Shown: positions 7,211-14,540, counted from the first letter of the stretch. The stretch is 17,143 nucleotides of DNA from an uncultured Clostridia bacterium (GCA_934133175.1 CAKPAX010000028.1:1-17143), one strand, 5' to 3'. Notes: generated by a model not told the origin, from the sequence alone. Translations and numbers: made by a program.

Positions 7211-8524
7211 GTGTTAGAAAAGTCTAATGATAATAGAACTCTTCCAGAAGTATTTAAAGAATTGCAAAATATTAGAAATGCTCAAGTGAAGAGTTACAAG
7301 AAAGTGAAGAAGAAAAATAATAATTTTATACAAAGAGCAATTAGTAATATAGCCACAAAAACAACAAGTGTGGCTAGTGTTGTTGTGCTTATTTTTGCTA
7401 TAATGACGGCATTTACAGGATATATTTTTGCAACTAATTCAGGTGAAGAAAAAAATGAAGTTATAGGTGAATATGAAGAAAATAATAATGTAATAAATGT
7501 AGAAAAGATTATATCTAATAATATAAGTGTTGTTACATCTAAACAATTAATTACAGAAGATAGAGATATAAAGTATGATACTGTTTATCAAAAAAATAAT
7601 AAATTACCCAAAGATGAACAAGTAGTAGTTCAAGAGGGAAAAAACGGAAAAGAAAATGTTACAGCAGTTAAGAGATATGAGAATGGAAATTATAAAGATG
7701 AAAGTATATTAAGTAGAAACATAATACAGGAACCAATAAAGCAGATAGTGCAAGTAGGCACTTCTGAATTCTTAAAAAAATATAATGTACATATAGGTGA
7801 TAAGATGTATTTATTATCACAAGCAGATTTAAAAAGTGAAACAAAAGATACTTCAGCAACTATATGTAATATTCCACAAAACTTAGATGTTAAATTATTG
7901 GATATATCTAAGAATTGGTGTAAAGTTTCTTATGGAGAATATGAGGGATTTATTAAAATTAATCTAGTGACTTCTGCTACAATTAATCCAGAACTTGCGG
8001 AGGCTTGTAGAATATTAAAAATAAAAAATAAATTTAATATTGATATGGAATTAAATAAACCAAGTGGGTTAACTTTAGATGACTTTAAAAAGATATTATC
8101 AAATAATTCAAATGATAAAAATAATATATTTGAAGATAATGCGGAGGTTTTTTATAATATTGAACAAAAATACAATATAAATGGCGTTTTTGTTGCAGCA
8201 ATTGGTATACATGAGAGTGCATGGGGAAATTCTACAATATCTAAAGATAAAAGAAATTTATTTGGATATGGTGCATACGATAGAGATCCATATAGTTATT
8301 CATATGAATTTGAAACATATCAGGATGCAATAGAAACAGTTGCTAAAGCTTTAGTTAAATTTTATATAAATGAACCAGGAACGCCTATTTATGATGGAGA
8401 AGTTGCTAAAGGTTCATATTATAATGGGGCAACATTAGCTGGAGTTAATGTAAGGTATGCAAGTGATAAGAATTGGTATACAAAGGTTTATTCAAAGATG
8501 GAGGATTTATATAATAAATTATAA
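7211..8524 (+). CDS. Membrane-anchored SH3-domain N-acetylglucosaminidase (GH73-like)
   Basis: This 437-residue protein starts at GTG with AAGAGG 9 nt upstream. A basic cytoplasmic stretch (about 1-50) precedes one membrane segment (about 55-75, SVASVVVLIFAIMTAFTGYIF), so it is a type II membrane protein with an extracellular body. Two short SH3-like segments appear in the middle (HIGDKMYLLSQAD and a fuller one ending WCKVSYGEYEGFIKINLV). The C-terminal 110 residues are a glucosaminidase domain: NGVFVAAIGIHESAWGNS with the likely catalytic Glu in HESAWG, NLFGYGAYD, and YQDAIETVAKALVKFY. These enzymes cut the beta-1,4 bond after N-acetylglucosamine in peptidoglycan during wall remodelling or separation. 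The next gene starts at the last base of its stop codon, so translation is likely coupled. Confidence 0.87.
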   Translation: MLEKSNDNRTLPEVFKELQNIRNAQVKSYKKVKKKNNNFIQRAISNIATKTTSVASVVVLIFAIMTAFTGYIFATNSGEEKNEVIGEYEENNNVINVEKIISNNISVVTSKQLITEDRDIKYDTVYQKNNKLPKDEQVVVQEGKNGKENVTAVKRYENGNYKDESILSRNIIQEPIKQIVQVGTSEFLKKYNVHIGDKMYLLSQADLKSETKDTSATICNIPQNLDVKLLDISKNWCKVSYGEYEGFIKINLVTSATINPELAEACRILKIKNKFNIDMELNKPSGLTLDDFKKILSNNSNDKNNIFEDNAEVFYNIEQKYNINGVFVAAIGIHESAWGNSTISKDKRNLFGYGAYDRDPYSYSYEFETYQDAIETVAKALVKFYINEPGTPIYDGEVAKGSYYNGATLAGVNVRYASDKNWYTKVYSKMEDLYNKL

Positions 8525-9357
8525 TGAAAGAAAATATAATAGAAAAACTGTTTAAAAATAAGTATTTTTCTAAAATTTTGATATTGGTATTTATAGTATT
8601 ATTTATTATTGTGGCTAGTATTATTCATAAAACAATAGGAAGAAATACTTATGCAAATAAAATTACTAAAATTGCCGAAGAAAATAAGGATGTTATTTTT
8701 TCAATAGAGAAGGTATTAATTTATAGTAGTGCTGGAATAGAAAATAATAATCAAAGTAATTTAAAAGATTTAGGTATATGCCAATATACAGATTTGGCTA
8801 TATATATAAATAATAAAAATTCAATAACTGATATAAATGAAAAAAATACAGTAAGCCAATTATATATAGATAATATTAAAATAGAATCACAAAATAATTC
8901 TGGTGAAAAAATACTGAATTATAAAAATTTTAATGATTTTGGAAAATTTAAAAGTTTTGAAAACTGTGATAGAATTGATTTTGATGTTATAAGAACAAAT
9001 AAGGAAAATGAAGAAAGAGATTATTCTAAACCAAGTTTTTATACAGATTGTAGTAATCCAGTGACGATAGGATATATAAATAAAAATATAACTCAATATA
9101 GTGCAAGTCAAAATGACAATTTAGTTTATTATGATGGTAAGATATTAAAAAATGCAAAGGTAGAATTAGAAGAGCTTAGATATAATTTGAGTTTTAAAAT
9201 ACATATTATAAATAATATAAATGAAGAATTTATTTATGAAGCTAACATAAAAGATGTAGTAAGTAATGATGATAAAGCAATATATAATAATGGGTTTGTT
9301 GCTAAAATGAAAACGAAGTTTGCGGGAGGTAGTTCATTTTTTAAATTGGTTAAATAA
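8524..9357 (+). CDS. Unknown one-pass membrane protein coupled to the glucosaminidase
   Basis: I do not recognise this 277-residue protein. It has a short basic N-terminus, one hydrophobic segment (about 17-37, SKILILVFIVLFIIVASII) and a large, presumably extracellular Asn/Ile-rich region containing two Cys in GICQYTD and ENCDRIDF and a third in YTDCSNP. The ending AKMKTKFAGGSSFFKLVK is weakly hydrophobic. Its ATG overlaps the upstream stop codon (TAATG), with GGAGG 20 nt upstream inside the previous gene, so it is probably made by translational coupling. Topology and coupling suggest a wall-associated accessory or regulator of the upstream hydrolase; that is inference only. Confidence 0.75.
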   Translation: MKENIIEKLFKNKYFSKILILVFIVLFIIVASIIHKTIGRNTYANKITKIAEENKDVIFSIEKVLIYSSAGIENNNQSNLKDLGICQYTDLAIYINNKNSITDINEKNTVSQLYIDNIKIESQNNSGEKILNYKNFNDFGKFKSFENCDRIDFDVIRTNKENEERDYSKPSFYTDCSNPVTIGYINKNITQYSASQNDNLVYYDGKILKNAKVELEELRYNLSFKIHIINNINEEFIYEANIKDVVSNDDKAIYNNGFVAKMKTKFAGGSSFFKLVK

Positions 9358-9394
9358 AAAACAGTATTTATAAAAAATAAATACTGTTTTTTTT
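9356..9394. terminator. Bidirectional intrinsic terminator
   Basis: A 12-bp perfect stem (AACAGTATTTAT / ATAAATACTGTT) with loop AAAAA has T-runs on both sides. On the + strand it ends the glucosaminidase unit; on the - strand it ends the small RNA at 9357-9464. Confidence 0.93.
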
Positions 9395-9464
9395 GTGGAG
9401 CGAACGTCGTAGTTATCTACAACTTTTTTCTCTTTTAACGACTGATACAAATATCAATCAATTT
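9357..9464 (-). ncRNA. Candidate chromosomal small RNA of about 108 nt
   Basis: A - strand promoter (9470-9497) and a terminator (9356-9394) delimit a short transcript with no credible reading frame. The RNA would fold into an 8-bp hairpin GAUUGAUA-UUUG-UAUCAGUC (9440-9459) and a 7-bp hairpin GUUGUAG-AUAA-CUACGAC (9406-9423). A purine-rich segment lies between them, and a single-stranded GUUCGCUCCAC lies before the terminator. CUCC is complementary to GGAG ribosome binding sites, so base-pairing regulation of mRNAs is possible but unproven. The gene sits at the left junction of the mobile element, whose end supplies its present -35 box. No named family is recognised. Confidence 0.55.
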
Positions 9465-9478
9465 CCTTTATTATATCA
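9456..9478 (-). repeat. Element attachment site, left end of window copy (att core)
   Basis: A 23-bp sequence matches 16616-16638 at 21 of 23 positions in the same orientation, exactly 7160 bp apart. It includes TATAAT and two GA dinucleotides on the - strand. Similarity stops abruptly or decays on both sides, as expected for the two hybrid sites left by serine recombinase integration. Confidence 0.72.
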
Positions 9479-9497
9479 TTTTTCTTATAAAATGCAA
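9470..9497 (-). promoter_or_regulatory. Promoter of the small RNA, hybrid across the element end
   Basis: On the - strand TTGCAT (9492-9497) and a perfect TATAAT (9470-9475) are separated by 16 bp. The element boundary GA (9476-9477) lies directly before the -10. The -35 would then come from the element and the -10 from the chromosome. Confidence 0.7.
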
Positions 9498-9589
9498 CAC
9501 CAATAATTAAAAATTTTAATTAAGGTAGTATAAGTTAAATTTTTCATTTTTTATTGATAAAAGCTCATAATTTATGATATGATTAAACA

Positions 9590-9708
9590 ATAGCAAATAA
9601 CCCTTAGACTTAATCTAAAGGTTATTTGTAATCAACTTGACCGTCTTTCAGGTCTAAATGTCTTCTTAATTTGAGTGTATTTCAACTCACAACAGAATTA
9701 CTTCCGTT
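9590..9708 (-). ncRNA. Candidate structured RNA inside the element, divergent from the cargo operon
   Basis: A good promoter (9715-9743, - strand) precedes about 119 nt with no reading frame but several stems. These are UGAGU/ACUCA (9672-9689), GACC/GGUC (9639-9654) and a strong final hairpin AAAUAACC-UUUAGA / UCUAAG-GGUUAUUU (9596-9628) followed by a U-rich tail, which looks like a terminator. It is not similar to any RNA family I can name. Possible roles are an RNA antitoxin or regulator for the MazF-like gene, or a regulator in trans. The final hairpin would also form on the + strand, where TTGATA-18-TATGAT (9553-9582) could be a second promoter, so the strand is not fully certain. Confidence 0.5.
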
Positions 9709-9714
9709 AATATT

Positions 9715-9743
9715 ATTATACTCAATTTGTTAAAAAAAATCAA
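9715..9743 (-). promoter_or_regulatory. Promoter of the internal structured RNA
   Basis: On the - strand TTGATT (9738-9743) and a perfect TATAAT (9715-9720) are separated by 17 bp. Confidence 0.65.
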
Positions 9744-9861
9744 CAAAATATTAAAAAAAATTGATATTTGTTCAAAAAAACTTTATTGTTTATTAAATTT
9801 TCTTGAACTAAGAAGTTTTGTAAAAATATAAACTTGTATAGAAAAATATATAAATATGTGC

Positions 9862-9892
9862 TATTATAATATAGAATTTTACTTTTAGGAGG
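9862..9892 (+). promoter_or_regulatory. Extended -10 promoter and ribosome binding site of the MazF-like gene
   Basis: TG-C-TATTAT (9859-9867) is an extended -10 overlapping a TATAAT at 9865-9870; no good -35 at standard spacing is visible. AGGAGG (9887-9892) lies 8 nt before a TTG start codon, which decides the start at 9901. Confidence 0.5.
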
Positions 9893-9900
9893 CATCAGCT

Positions 9901-10407
9901 TTGAACATAAATAATGAATTAAATAAATTGAATAATAATCAACGACAAGAATTAGAAAAATGGTTTGCTGAACAAATATATAAATTAAATAAAGTTAATA
10001 GAAATGAACAACTAAATTATGTACCATATGTGACTAGAAAGCAAGTAGTATGGGTAGATTTTGGAGTTAATATTGGTCAAGAATTAAATCATTCACATCC
10101 TGCTATTGTATTATATTCAAGACCAAATGTTGGAACTGTATTAGTTGCTCCCTTAACAAGTAAGAAAAATGAATCTGATGTTGTTATTGATATTGGAGAA
10201 ATTAAAGATTTTGAAGGATTTTCTTATTGTAAAATAGATCAATTAAGAGCAATAAGTAAATTAAGAATACAAACAAAGAAGTTTGAAAATAAATATTATA
10301 ATAATTTTAATAGAGAAACTGACAAATATTCTAATCCAGAAGTATCTACAGAACAGATGAATTTGATAGATAAAGCTATACAAGAATTAAAGTATAAATC
10401 AAAATAA
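9901..10407 (+). CDS. MazF/PemK-like endoribonuclease toxin, without visible antitoxin gene
   Basis: This 168-residue protein starts at TTG (AGGAGG 8 nt upstream). Residues about 48-125 carry the MazF/PemK/Kid core: VVWVDFGVNIGQE (first strand and loop), HPAIVLYSR, TVLVAPLTSKK with the conserved Thr/Ser of the active site, and a KIDQLRAISKLRI strand-helix that in MazF carries the conserved Gln-x-Arg. Members cleave single-stranded RNA at short sequences. Unlike classic MazF (about 110 residues), it has an N-terminal extension of about 45 residues rich in Asn, Leu and Lys (helical, EKWFAEQIYKLNK) and a C-terminal helix. No antitoxin gene lies next to it. The downstream gene, 46 nt away, is a large enzyme-like fusion, so this may be part of a different kind of system. 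Confidence 0.82.
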   Translation: MNINNELNKLNNNQRQELEKWFAEQIYKLNKVNRNEQLNYVPYVTRKQVVWVDFGVNIGQELNHSHPAIVLYSRPNVGTVLVAPLTSKKNESDVVIDIGEIKDFEGFSYCKIDQLRAISKLRIQTKKFENKYYNNFNRETDKYSNPEVSTEQMNLIDKAIQELKYKSK

Positions 10408-10453
10408 GTAGTAAATTACTGGAAACTAGTTATTTATTAGAAAGAGGTTTTTA

Positions 10454-12451
10454 ATGTCCAAAATAAAAAGCAATATTTTGAAATTAATAAATAAATTATT
10501 TCATAGAAACTCTAGTTATGTAGTTGCTCTTCCACCATCTCAATCCGAAACAACAATAAGAGAAATTATAAGTAGTGGCATTATTAGAGATTTTGAAAGA
10601 GATATTGATAATGGTATTAATATAACAAGGTTAGATACTTTTTATGGAAAAAAGTTAGAAAATGAAAAAAATATATATAATATGCCATTAGTTAGTAAAT
10701 TATCTGAAATGCAAACTATTGAACTAGCAAAGCAATTTTTTTTCAGTTTAGGAGCAGAGTTGTCTAATAAAGCTACTCAAGTAATAGAAGGTAATTCTAG
10801 TAAATTTAAATTTATTTTTGAGAAATACGGTAAATCATTAGACAAAGAAGGAAATCCAAGAGAAGCAGAAGTTAGTAATCTTAGTGAAGTATATTGCCCT
10901 AGAAGAGGAGATTTAAGAGATTTATACGGTATTGTTCATGAAGTTACTCATACTTTTGATCTAAGGAGTGGAGATACTGAATCAAGAAAAATTTTTGGAG
11001 AAATTGTGCCGCAATGCATGGAAAGAATGTTAGACGAATATTTATTAAACTTAAATGATAAAGATATACAAAAATATGGATTAAATAGGAATGCTTTGAT
11101 ACAAGATGTTAGAAATAGACAAGTATCAACATTTCTTTCAAGAAAAGATAATATTAAGTCTTTTAATAATGAAACTGTAAATCAAGAACTTGATTTAAGG
11201 TATATATTAGCACAAATTTATTCATCTGCATTTATGAAACAAGGCAAAAAAGCGAGAGTAGATAGTTTAGTTGAATTTATAAAAAACATAACAAATAATG
11301 AATTTGACTCTTGTAGCAAATCATTTGGAATTGATTTGAAAAATAAATTTAAAACTCAATTATTGATGCCAGAAATAGTTAATAATGTAAAAAATACTCA
11401 TAATCAGATTATATTACAAGAAAAGTTGCAAGAAATATTAGAAAAGTCAAAAAAAGGTAAAAATTTTGTAGAAACACTTGGAAATCAAAATATACATATT
11501 AATCTAGAATCTAAAATACCATTTGTCTTAATTACACCATCAACTTTAAAAGATAATCAAACATTAGTAATGGAATCAAATAATTTAGAAACAAATAATA
11601 TTCAAAGTTTATTAAGACAAGCATTAGGTGTAGGAAAAGATTTAAATGACATTCTAAAAGGAAGTAATCCAATTTTAATACCAATATTACCAAGTAAATC
11701 ACCTACTGCACCATATTATCAGCAATTATCATCAGAATGCTTTCAAAATGGAGAAAGACCAGACTTAAATGTAGTAGAAGCAATAAATAAAGCAAAAGAA
11801 ATTATGAAAAATCAATATAATATACAACTAAATGATAAAATATTTTTAAATGGATATTCTTCATCTGGATGCTTTGCACAAAGATTTTCATTAATCCATC
11901 CAGAACTTATTGACACGGCTTGTATTGGTGGAGCAAGTGGAAGTATTCCTATTCCAAATAAAGATTTAGATTATCCTTTAGGAATAAAAAATTACGAAGA
12001 ATTATTTAGCAAAAGATTTGATATTGAAGAATATAAAAAAATTATATTTGATTATTATGTTGGAAGTTTAGAATGTGAAACAAAATCTTCAGATAGGACA
12101 GATGAAAACGGAAATTTATCACCTATGCATGATATGAGTTATTTTGATAGAAGTGTTCCTACAAATGTAGGAGAAGCTCATAGAAAAATTTTAGGATACG
12201 ATATGTTTGATAGAGCTAAAAATACAGTAGAAATATTAAGAAATGTTGGAATTAATATAAGTCATACAATTATTCCTAATACAGCTCACAATGACCGAGA
12301 AGCATTTAAACTATCATCAAAAAATCCTTTATATAAAAACGCTAGAGGAATTAGATTTGCCCAAGAACAAATAATTCTTTCAACTTTTAATAAAATGAAA
12401 CAACGAGATATTAGTAAGGAAAATAGTGATACATTAATTGACCATGACTAG
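10454..12451 (+). CDS. Fusion protein: zincin-type metallopeptidase-like domain plus alpha/beta-hydrolase domain
   Basis: This 665-residue protein shows no signal peptide and is probably cytoplasmic. The N-terminal half has the zinc motif HEVTH at 162-166 in YGIVHEVTHTFDLRSG. Glu183 in FGEIVPQCMERMLDE is placed like the third ligand of gluzincins such as the M3 group. Residues about 210-340 are helical and charged. The C-terminal part (about 354-655) resembles an alpha/beta hydrolase: strand IPFVLITPS, FLNGYSSSGCFAQRFSLIHPEL with the likely nucleophile Ser469 (GxSxS variant of GxSxG), IGGASGSIPIP after it, and a likely catalytic His in IPNTAHND. I know of no named family with both halves. It follows the MazF-like gene on the same strand, with AAAGAGG before ATG, so the two are probably co-expressed cargo. 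Substrates are unknown. Confidence 0.72.
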   Translation: MSKIKSNILKLINKLFHRNSSYVVALPPSQSETTIREIISSGIIRDFERDIDNGINITRLDTFYGKKLENEKNIYNMPLVSKLSEMQTIELAKQFFFSLGAELSNKATQVIEGNSSKFKFIFEKYGKSLDKEGNPREAEVSNLSEVYCPRRGDLRDLYGIVHEVTHTFDLRSGDTESRKIFGEIVPQCMERMLDEYLLNLNDKDIQKYGLNRNALIQDVRNRQVSTFLSRKDNIKSFNNETVNQELDLRYILAQIYSSAFMKQGKKARVDSLVEFIKNITNNEFDSCSKSFGIDLKNKFKTQLLMPEIVNNVKNTHNQIILQEKLQEILEKSKKGKNFVETLGNQNIHINLESKIPFVLITPSTLKDNQTLVMESNNLETNNIQSLLRQALGVGKDLNDILKGSNPILIPILPSKSPTAPYYQQLSSECFQNGERPDLNVVEAINKAKEIMKNQYNIQLNDKIFLNGYSSSGCFAQRFSLIHPELIDTACIGGASGSIPIPNKDLDYPLGIKNYEELFSKRFDIEEYKKIIFDYYVGSLECETKSSDRTDENGNLSPMHDMSYFDRSVPTNVGEAHRKILGYDMFDRAKNTVEILRNVGINISHTIIPNTAHNDREAFKLSSKNPLYKNARGIRFAQEQIILSTFNKMKQRDISKENSDTLIDHD

Positions 12452-12463
12452 CTTCGAAATAAT

Positions 12464-12503
12464 AAATAGAGTATATGCAATAATCAAATGTTATACTCTA
12501 TTT
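12464..12503. terminator. Bidirectional terminator between cargo and mobility genes
   Basis: A perfect 12-bp inverted repeat (AAATAGAGTATA / TATACTCTATTT, 16-nt loop) lies between the convergent 665-residue gene and tnpV. T-runs are short on both sides, so efficiency may be moderate. Confidence 0.72.
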
Positions 12504-12534
12504 TAAGTTTATCATTACTTTTACGTCTTTTATT

Positions 12535-12924
12535 TTAACAATAAATCAATTCATTAAAAACAAGTTCTTCAGCTTGAGTCTTAATAGAGTTCATTGTACC
12601 TACCCAGTAAAGCATATCTGTATTTTTCATATCTTCAGTCAAATTGCTTTTTTCTTTTAATTTGTTAATTATCTGTTCTACTCTATTTTGAGCCGTCTCT
12701 TGTATTTCTTTTAAGTGTGCATTTAATGTTCCGTTCGTTACCATTATAGTATAATCAGCTTTTTTGTGTTCTTTTAAATATTTCAATCTCATTCTTCCAT
12801 ATTTGTTTAAAGTGATTTTTTCTTGTTTAGGTGCTACGATATTAGGTATATAATAATCCCCCTCTAAATGATATTCAATACCTGTTCTTTCATCAATTTT
12901 TGTTTTTGGTAATTCATTATTCAT
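12535..12924 (-). CDS. tnpV: TnpV family transposon protein
   Basis: This 129-residue protein starts at the ATG at 12922-12924, chosen because AGGAGG (12934-12939) lies 9 nt upstream. An in-frame ATG at 12957 would overlap the mob gene and lacks a ribosome binding site. The family pattern is clear: EYHLEGDYYIPNI near the start, NKYGRMRLKYLKEHK, a helical region with GTLNAHLKEIQETAQNR, and a C-terminal WVGTMNSIKTQAEELVFNEL ending. TnpV is encoded by Tn4451-like elements of Clostridia. Its biochemical role is not established, although an accessory or regulatory part in transposition or transfer is often assumed. It follows the relaxase gene by 16 nt and is probably co-transcribed with it. Confidence 0.87.
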   Translation of the reverse strand: MNNELPKTKIDERTGIEYHLEGDYYIPNIVAPKQEKITLNKYGRMRLKYLKEHKKADYTIMVTNGTLNAHLKEIQETAQNRVEQIINKLKEKSNLTEDMKNTDMLYWVGTMNSIKTQAEELVFNELIYC

Positions 12925-12940
12925 AGCTCTTTTCCTCCTT

Positions 12941-14329
12941 TTAAAATCTGGTATCATTATTTTTCTTTTTATTCTTGGTTTGTTTATTTTTCTCTGGTAT
13001 AGTTACTCTTCTAGCAATATTATTAGCAATTTCATTATCGTTATTGTCAAATATTCCATTTTTATATAGGTCATCACTTACAATTTTATAGTTATTATCT
13101 TTGTCATAGCAAATCCTTTTGTGAAAATGGCTCATAATACTATGCCAAAATCCTTTAAATTTCTGTAATTCTTGTTTTATCTTTTCTTTTTCAGCTTGTA
13201 ATCTGCCTATAATCGTATCTTTAGTAGATATTTCCTTTTTTAGACTTCCAATTTCATTATCTTTTAGTTCTATTTCATATTTAAGTGAACGATTTTCTTT
13301 TTCTATCTCAAAAGCAGAATGCTCAAAATCTTTAATCGCCATATTTAAGTCATTTACACTTCTAACTGTCTGGGTTATATCTTTTACATCTTCTGTATAG
13401 TTTTTAATTTTCTGGACATCCTCGTTTGAAATAACCATATTATTTTTGTTCATCAAAGTAGGTTTTAGATTGTTTAATATTTCATTTATATCTTTACTAG
13501 AATTATCGAGTTCTCTAGTTTGAATGTTTGCTTTTTCAAGTTTTTGTTCCTTCTGTTTTAGCTGTTTTTTGATTTCTCTATAATTTCCCATTTCATTAAC
13601 ATTTATGTCTTGATTTCTGCCTTTTTGTTTTTCTTTTAGCCTTGTATTAACTTCATAAAACTTATTATATGACTTAATACAAGCATTTCGCATTTTATCT
13701 TGTATTTCAGTAAGTGTTGCTTTTGTAAATAATTTACTTTTTCCTACTTGTTTTTTCATTCCTCTAGTGCAATTTGTAGTTACTGGAACACCTACAATGT
13801 GCATATGGGGAGATGTTTCATCAAAATGTATTGTTGCATTTGCTATTTTAAAATCTGGTACAATTTTTATTAAATCTTTTATTTGCTCATTATATACATC
13901 AACCATTTTAAATCTATATCTTTCGTTTTTATCATTCCAAAAGTCCATATCTCCAAGTTCTATTATAATTTCACACGCAATATCATTTTGAGATTCACAT
14001 ACTTTTGTAAAGTAATTATCTATTTTTCTATCATTTCTAGTCTGATTATTGTTATATTCAATTCTTGCTTTTTCAAATTCTTCTAAATATACTTGTTTAA
14101 CATCATTTACAATATCACTTGTCCCATATATGGTTCTAATTAGTTCTGTTTGATTATCATAATCTCTTAAATTATGCTTATTAACATCTGATAAATCTTT
14201 TGCAGTTTGAATAGCATTATTTGCTAAAGAAGTAGTGCCAGATACATTTTCTTTTGCAACTTTTTTTGCTAATTTACTTTTGTTTTTATCACTACCCAAG
14301 TGAAAAGAATATGCTAATTCTTGCTCCAT
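12941..14329 (-). CDS. MobV/Pre-family relaxase (TnpZ-like)
   Basis: This 462-residue protein nicks oriT to start mobilization of the excised element by a helper conjugation system. The relaxase domain is about residues 1-230. It has KHN at 51-53, matching the N-terminal His used for catalysis in MobM of pMV158. The metal-binding motif HxDE..PHxH is at 167-176 (TIHFDETSPHMHIVGVPV), followed by a Lys-rich KKQVGKSKLFTK stretch. Residues about 235-400 are a long coiled coil (Gln/Lys/Glu heptads, ELKDNEIGSLKKEI), as is common in Pre proteins. The tail is basic (KNKQTKNKKKNNDTRF). AGGAGG precedes ATG by 6 nt. The oriT lies 33-97 bp upstream. In Tn4451 the equivalent gene is tnpZ. Confidence 0.92.
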   Translation of the reverse strand: MEQELAYSFHLGSDKNKSKLAKKVAKENVSGTTSLANNAIQTAKDLSDVNKHNLRDYDNQTELIRTIYGTSDIVNDVKQVYLEEFEKARIEYNNNQTRNDRKIDNYFTKVCESQNDIACEIIIELGDMDFWNDKNERYRFKMVDVYNEQIKDLIKIVPDFKIANATIHFDETSPHMHIVGVPVTTNCTRGMKKQVGKSKLFTKATLTEIQDKMRNACIKSYNKFYEVNTRLKEKQKGRNQDINVNEMGNYREIKKQLKQKEQKLEKANIQTRELDNSSKDINEILNNLKPTLMNKNNMVISNEDVQKIKNYTEDVKDITQTVRSVNDLNMAIKDFEHSAFEIEKENRSLKYEIELKDNEIGSLKKEISTKDTIIGRLQAEKEKIKQELQKFKGFWHSIMSHFHKRICYDKDNNYKIVSDDLYKNGIFDNNDNEIANNIARRVTIPEKNKQTKNKKKNNDTRF

Positions 14330-14361
14330 AAAATCCCTCCTTTGAATTTTCCTCGTAGCAC

Positions 14362-14426
14362 AGGACTTCGTCTTGACGGAAGTCCTAACCCCCTATATGT
14401 TATGACATACTATCATAACATGGGGG
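14362..14426 (-). other. Origin of transfer (oriT) of MobV type
   Basis: Just upstream of the relaxase gene, the - strand carries an inverted repeat CCCCCATGTTATGA...TCATAACATATAGGGGG (14389-14426) whose loop and right arm read TAGTATG-TCATAAC. The pMV158-family nick site is TAGTGTG/TTA, so nicking is expected between 14406 and 14405. A second hairpin (14362-14386, GGACTTC-CGTC/GACG-AAGTCC) lies between it and the gene. Position, inverted repeat and nick-like sequence together make this a confident call. Confidence 0.8.
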
Positions 14427-14493
14427 CTCTGCGAGGCAATAAATTTTCTCCCATTGGGATAAAACTTATTCAAATTAACTATCGCCACTTTCA

Positions 14494-14527
14494 TTTTTGT
14501 TATCACAAAAACAAAACGTGCCACGTT
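14494..14527 (-). other. Inverted repeats between recombinase stop and oriT
   Basis: TTTTTGT-TATC-ACAAAAA (14494-14511) is followed by the 13-bp palindrome AACGTG-C-CACGTT (14515-14527), 13 bp after the recombinase stop codon. On the - strand ACGT/ACGT stem plus TTGTTTTT could be a weak terminator; binding sites for a mobilization or regulatory protein are also possible. Confidence 0.35.
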
Positions 14528-14540
14528 AATTTGTTTCTTC

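Noticed and set aside
9590..9708. tracrRNA-like RNA of a CRISPR system
   Set aside because: The hairpin series looked similar at first, but there is no cas gene and no repeat array in the window to pair with.
9590..10407. Type III (ToxIN-like) toxin-antitoxin system
   Set aside because: The toxin core is MazF/PemK-like and not recognisably ToxN, and the RNA region lacks the tandem repeats and same-strand placement typical of type III antitoxins. RNA-based control remains possible.
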